From: an uncultured Bacteroides sp.
GTDB taxonomy: Bacteria > Bacteroidota > Bacteroidia > Bacteroidales > Bacteroidaceae
DNA length: 10,409 nucleotides
Reading direction: 5' to 3'
NCBI GenBank assembly: GCA_900546645.1
Contig: URDR01000092.1
Coordinates: 1 to 10,409, forward strand
The position numbers and the translations under genes are program-made. The notes below the pieces were generated by a model. That model was not told the origin of the DNA. It worked only from the letters and a program-made list of their open reading frames with translations, and made no database searches. Below are positions 6,600-10,409 of the stretch, in pieces; the stretch's first letter is position 1, and each line of letters opens with the position of its first letter.

Positions 6600-9218
6600 A
6601 TGTTGACAGCAAATGAAATTCGCGACTCATTCGTCAAGTTTTTTGAGTCGAAAGGACATCAGATAGTGCCTTCAGCACCGATGGTTATTAAAGATGACCC
6701 TACTTTGATGTTTACCAATGCAGGTATGAACCAGTTTAAGGATATTATTCTGGGCAACCATCCTGCCAAATATAAACGTGTAACCGACTCTCAGAAATGT
6801 TTGCGTGTAAGCGGTAAGCATAACGACTTGGAAGAGGTGGGTCATGACACCTATCATCACACCATGTTTGAGATGTTAGGCAACTGGTCGTTCGGCGATT
6901 ACTTCAAGAAAGAAGCAATCAGCTGGGCATGGGAGTTTTTGGTAGATGTCTTGAAAATCAATCCGAAAAACCTGTATGCTACCGTATTTGAGGGAAGCCC
7001 TGAAGAAGGTTTGGAACGCGATAACGAAGCAGCCTCTTACTGGGAACAGCTCATGCCAGCCGACCATATCATCAACGGCAACAAGCATGATAACTTCTGG
7101 GAAATGGGTGATACCGGTCCTTGCGGTCCTTGTTCGGAAATCCACATCGACCTTCGTCCGGAAGAAGAACGTGCTAAAGTTCCCGGACGCGACTTGGTGA
7201 ACCATGACCATCCGCAGGTGATTGAAATCTGGAACCTGGTGTTCATGCAGTATAACCGTAAGGCCGACGGCAGCCTCGAAGGACTTCCGGCAAAGGTGAT
7301 TGATACCGGTATGGGATTTGAACGTCTTTGTATGGCTATGCAGGGCAAGCGCTCGAATTACGATACCGATGTATTCCAGCCTATTATCAAGGTCATCGGT
7401 GACTTGGCTGGAGCTACTTACGGAAAGGATGAAAAGACCGATGTGGCAATGCGTGTAATAGCCGACCATATCCGTACCATTGCTTTCTCTATTACTGACG
7501 GTCAGCTTCCTTCAAATGCGAAGGCAGGCTATGTGATTCGCCGTATTTTGCGTCGTGCCGTGCGCTATGCTTATACTTTCCTGAACCAGAAACAAGCCTT
7601 TATGTATAAGTTGGTTCCGGTATTGGTTGAAAATATGGGCGGTGCTTATCCCGAACTGAAAGCCCAGCAGGCTCTGATTGAAAAAGTAATCAAGGAAGAA
7701 GAAGAATCTTTCTTGCGTACGCTTGAAACAGGTATCCGCTTGCTGGATAAGACCATGAATGAAGTGAAGGCTGCCGGAAAGACTGAAATCAGCGGGGTAG
7801 ATGCCTTTACGCTTTACGATACATTCGGTTTCCCCTTCGACTTGACCGAACTGATTCTCCGCGAGAACGGTCTGGCTGCCGATGTGAAAGGATTCGAGGC
7901 TGAAATGCAGAAACAGAAACAGCGTGCGCGTAATGCTGCGGCAGTTGAAACAGGCGACTGGGTTACTTTGAAGGAAGGTGAAACCACTTTCGTGGGTTAC
8001 GACTATACAGAATATGAAACCTCTATCCTCCGTTACCGTCAGGTAAAACAGAAAAACCAGACGCTTTATCAGATTGTGTTGAGCGATACGCCGTTTTATG
8101 CAGAAAGTGGTGGTCAGGTAGGCGATACCGGTGTGTTGGTAAGCGAGTTTGAAACCATTGAGATTATCGATACGAAGAAAGAAAACAACTTGCCTATCCA
8201 TCTTGCAAAAAAACTGCCTGAACATCTGGAAGCACCGATGATGGCATGTGTGGATACAGACAAGCGTGCAGCTTGTGCAGCCAACCACTCATGTACGCAC
8301 TTGCTCGATGAGGCATTGCGACAGGTACTCGGTACGCACGTTGAACAGAAAGGTTCTTTGGTTACTCCCGATTCTTTGCGCTTTGACTTCTCTCATTTCC
8401 AGAAAGTCACTCCGGAGCAGATTCGTGAAGTAGAACATCTGGTGAATGCCAAGATTCGTGAGAACGTGCCTTTGACTGAATACCGCAATCTGCCGATTGA
8501 AAAAGCACGTGAACTGGGAGCTATTGCCCTGTTCGGTGAAAAGTATGGCGATGAAGTGCGTGTCGTACAGTTTGGTTCATCGGTTGAGTTCTGCGGAGGT
8601 ACCCATGTTTCGGCTACCGGAAAGATTGGAATGGTGAAAATCATTTCAGAAAGCTCGGTTGCTGCAGGTATACGCCGTATCGAAGCCGTTACCGGAGCCA
8701 AGGTAGAAGAAATGTTCGATGTGGTTCAAGATACCATCAACGATTTGAAAGCTCTCTTCAACAATGCTCCCGACCTCAAGGTTGCCGTAGCTAAATACAT
8801 CGATGAAAATGCAGGCTTGAAGAAGCAGGTTGAAGAGTTCATGAAAGAAAAAGAAGCTTCAGTTAAAAACAAGCTGATTGAAAACGCAAAAGAAGTAAAC
8901 GGGGTCAAGGTTATTAAAGCCGTACTTCCTATGCCGGCTGAGGCTGTAAAAAATATCGCTTTCCAGCTGAAAGGACAATTCACAGAAAATCTCTTCGTTG
9001 TGATTGGAAGTGAATATGAAGGAAAGCCGTTGCTGACAGTCATGATGACTGAAGACCAAGTGAAATCGGGCTTGAATGCCGGTCAGCTGGTGCGTGAAGC
9101 AGCGAAGTTGATTCAAGGCGGTGGCGGCGGACAGCCTCACTTTGCTACTGCAGGCGGAAAGAATCCGGAAGGATTGAGAACTGCAGTTGACAAGATTCTT
9201 GAACTGGCTGGTTTCTAA
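6600..9218 (+). CDS. alaS: Alanyl-tRNA synthetase
   Basis: Charges tRNA-Ala with alanine in the cytoplasm; class II synthetase, 872 aa, close to the usual length of about 875. The N-terminal catalytic domain shows FTNAGMNQFKD, the motif 2 region ending FEMLGNWSFGDYFK, and motif 3 TGMGFERL at 236-243. The editing domain that removes mischarged Ser and Gly carries the zinc-binding pair His563 and His567 (NHSCTH) and Cys665 and His669 (CGGTH), at nearly the same positions as in E. coli. The C-terminal C-Ala domain follows a coiled-coil linker and has the glycine-rich motif QGGGGGQPHF at 839-848. Every functional site is intact. ATG at 6600 begins the canonical MLTANEIRDSF. The gene is transcribed alone, with its own promoter and a strong terminator right after it. 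No anomaly seen. Confidence 0.98.
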   Translation: MLTANEIRDSFVKFFESKGHQIVPSAPMVIKDDPTLMFTNAGMNQFKDIILGNHPAKYKRVTDSQKCLRVSGKHNDLEEVGHDTYHHTMFEMLGNWSFGDYFKKEAISWAWEFLVDVLKINPKNLYATVFEGSPEEGLERDNEAASYWEQLMPADHIINGNKHDNFWEMGDTGPCGPCSEIHIDLRPEEERAKVPGRDLVNHDHPQVIEIWNLVFMQYNRKADGSLEGLPAKVIDTGMGFERLCMAMQGKRSNYDTDVFQPIIKVIGDLAGATYGKDEKTDVAMRVIADHIRTIAFSITDGQLPSNAKAGYVIRRILRRAVRYAYTFLNQKQAFMYKLVPVLVENMGGAYPELKAQQALIEKVIKEEEESFLRTLETGIRLLDKTMNEVKAAGKTEISGVDAFTLYDTFGFPFDLTELILRENGLAADVKGFEAEMQKQKQRARNAAAVETGDWVTLKEGETTFVGYDYTEYETSILRYRQVKQKNQTLYQIVLSDTPFYAESGGQVGDTGVLVSEFETIEIIDTKKENNLPIHLAKKLPEHLEAPMMACVDTDKRAACAANHSCTHLLDEALRQVLGTHVEQKGSLVTPDSLRFDFSHFQKVTPEQIREVEHLVNAKIRENVPLTEYRNLPIEKARELGAIALFGEKYGDEVRVVQFGSSVEFCGGTHVSATGKIGMVKIISESSVAAGIRRIEAVTGAKVEEMFDVVQDTINDLKALFNNAPDLKVAVAKYIDENAGLKKQVEEFMKEKEASVKNKLIENAKEVNGVKVIKAVLPMPAEAVKNIAFQLKGQFTENLFVVIGSEYEGKPLLTVMMTEDQVKSGLNAGQLVREAAKLIQGGGGGQPHFATAGGKNPEGLRTAVDKILELAGF

Positions 9219-9246
9219 TCAGACTTTACAATAAGGACTAAAACAG

Positions 9247-9300
9247 ATTCCCCGGAAGAGGACAGGTTGCTCTACCTGCTCCTTTTCCGGGGAATTTTTT
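9247..9300 (+). terminator. Rho-independent terminator of alaS
   Basis: ATTCCCCGGAA (9247-9257) pairs perfectly with TTCCGGGGAAT (9285-9295). The stem continues through GAGGACAGGT (9258-9267) with ACCTGCTCCT (9274-9283) plus T9284, allowing one G-T pair and one bulged C (9279). The loop is 6 nt. A run of six T follows (9295-9300). It starts 29 bp after the alaS stop codon. Confidence 0.92.
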
Positions 9301-9314
9301 GTCCCGCAGAAACG

Positions 9315-9342
9315 TTTGGTCAAGTCGTTTTTTATACTTTTG
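9315..9342 (+). promoter_or_regulatory. Promoter of the TPR lipoprotein gene
   Basis: TACTTTTG (9335-9342) matches TAnnTTTG. TTTG (9315-9318) upstream could be the -33 element, though the 16-bp spacing is shorter than at the other promoters here (19-20 bp). The leader to the ATG would be only about 10 nt. Confidence 0.5.
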
Positions 9343-9359
9343 CAGGAAATTAGTGGTTT

Positions 9360-10409
9360 ATGAAACAAACGGTATACACATATATAATATGCTCCATATT
9401 GACATTGGTGGGGTGCAGTAAGAGAAATATAGATAATAGCCCGCTTCCGGAACTGACTCGGGCAGAGTCCGTGATGTTCGATCATCCGGACAGTGCATTG
9501 CATATACTGGAGTCCATGCCGATGCCTTCAGCACGCTGGGAAAAGGAGAACCATGCGCTGTGGTGCTTGCTGACGACGCAGGCACAGTACAAACAGGTTA
9601 TGAGAATCCCTTCTGATTCCCTTGTGAGAATAGCATATGATTATTATAATGCTACAGATAATGCTAGAAGAAAAGCTATGGCTGCTCTCTATATGGGAAA
9701 CATCAATTATAATTTAGGGAATATAGAAGAAGCATTGGGATATTATTTGGAAGGTAAAACGGAAATTGAGAAGACAGAAGATTATAAAACAGGCTATTTA
9801 ATAATGTCCTCCTTAGGGAAATTATATTTATACCGCAACCTTTCAGATTATGCACTAGAATCTTGTACACAAGCATACAATTATGCAGTGAAAGATTCAA
9901 ATAAGCGGTATCAAATGGGAGGATTACAATATTTAGCTAGATGTTATTGTATATCAAATAAACTACCCCAAGCAATAGAATCCTATCAACAATGCAGTGC
10001 TATAGCCATAGAACTTGGGCTTAAAAATACTGATTATTATTATGATATTCAGCATGAAATAGCTTTAGTGTATACAAATAATCATGAAATTGAGAAATCG
10101 TTGAGTATTTTGCAATCTTTTCCAGTGGAATATCGTTCATTTTCATTAATTGGGAAGAATTATTTTTGTTTAGGTGAATTAGATTCTACTTTCTATTATC
10201 TTAATAAGGCATTGGATACTGATAATATTTATACGAAAAAGACTATATATGAGTCTTTGTATAAATTGGGTGAGAATCCTAAATATCAACGATATCTAAA
10301 AATGTATTGTGATTCGTTGTTATTCTATAATGATTCTATTATGATATTAGATAAAGGTAAAGAAATTATAGCCTATAAAGAGAAATACGACCATCAGCGT
10401 CTCATCAAC
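9360..10409 (+). CDS. TPR-repeat lipoprotein, partial (runs off window end)
   Basis: An open frame of 350 codons with no stop before the window edge; the 3' end is missing. Residues 1-18 form a lipoprotein signal peptide with lipobox LVGC, lipidated at Cys19. The following SKRN is not acidic, so a periplasm-facing protein is more likely than a surface one. The segment around HPDSALHILESM (about 42-53) is typical of a large Bacteroidetes TPR family. TPR-like helix pairs follow, for example around ALYMGNINYNLGNIEEALGYY, LQYLARCYC...AIESY and KNYFCLGELDSTFYYLNKAL. The visible end (KEKYDHQRLIN) looks like the start of a coiled coil. Relatives often continue into a transmembrane helix and a signalling or DNA-binding end, but that part is not visible. 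ATG at 9360 follows a promoter at 9315-9342. GC drops abruptly near 9600, from about 50% to 20-35%, suggesting a mosaic origin. The function is unknown, probably protein-protein contact or signalling. Confidence 0.85.
   Translation, partial: MKQTVYTYIICSILTLVGCSKRNIDNSPLPELTRAESVMFDHPDSALHILESMPMPSARWEKENHALWCLLTTQAQYKQVMRIPSDSLVRIAYDYYNATDNARRKAMAALYMGNINYNLGNIEEALGYYLEGKTEIEKTEDYKTGYLIMSSLGKLYLYRNLSDYALESCTQAYNYAVKDSNKRYQMGGLQYLARCYCISNKLPQAIESYQQCSAIAIELGLKNTDYYYDIQHEIALVYTNNHEIEKSLSILQSFPVEYRSFSLIGKNYFCLGELDSTFYYLNKALDTDNIYTKKTIYESLYKLGENPKYQRYLKMYCDSLLFYNDSIMILDKGKEIIAYKEKYDHQRLIN

Noticed and set aside
6876..7469. Long minus-strand open frames inside alaS and the other genes
   Set aside because: They are antisense shadows of strongly coding sequence, have no recognisable domains, and the sense frames are full-length known families.

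Overview
The window looks like chromosomal DNA from a member of the Bacteroidales, most likely Bacteroides, Phocaeicola or a close relative. Three things point there. The gene families are typical of that group: a TonB-dependent receptor with an N-terminal carboxypeptidase-regulatory-like domain, a DUF4374-type lipoprotein, a one-domain MerR regulator next to an M23 peptidase, and a TPR lipoprotein. Several promoters match the Bacteroides -7 consensus TAnnTTTG. The starts lack Shine-Dalgarno sequences and have A-rich leaders. Nothing in the window indicates a plasmid, phage or insertion sequence.

Region 1 (1-4863, + strand) is a three-gene iron-uptake operon with the architecture of the xusABC xenosiderophore utilization system described in B. 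thetaiotaomicron. It encodes an outer-membrane TonB-dependent receptor (197-2575), a lipoprotein predicted to be surface exposed (2613-4010), and an inner-membrane PepSY-type protein with four histidines suited to a heme/iron reductase (4024-4863). Gaps of 37 and 13 bp suggest one transcript, driven by a promoter at 121-151 that overlaps a terminator-like hairpin. The model is that the lipoprotein captures a ferric siderophore at the surface, the receptor imports it using TonB energy, and the PepSY protein helps release the iron, probably by reduction.

Region 2 (4864-5137) is the junction where the operon meets a gene pair from the opposite strand. It holds an unusual 21-bp-periodic, palindromic repeat element (about 4944-5040) that could fold into a Y shape. 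Next to it are interleaved inverted repeats (5046-5089) that can act as a bidirectional terminator.

Region 3 (5138-9300) contains a minus-strand pair, an M23 (LytM-type) cell-wall peptidase followed 11 bp later by a MerR-family regulator. It is transcribed divergently from alaS (alanyl-tRNA synthetase). The divergent promoters lie almost on top of each other at 6517-6555. alaS ends at a very strong rho-independent terminator (9247-9300).

Region 4 (9301-10409) is a TPR lipoprotein gene with its own promoter. It has no stop codon before the window ends, so it is partial (350 codons visible). Its first ~240 bp have about 50% GC and the rest falls to about 20-35%, which suggests a mosaic or recombined gene. 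The other housekeeping-type genes look ordinary. No completely new system is evident. The repeat element and the mosaic TPR gene are the least explained parts.
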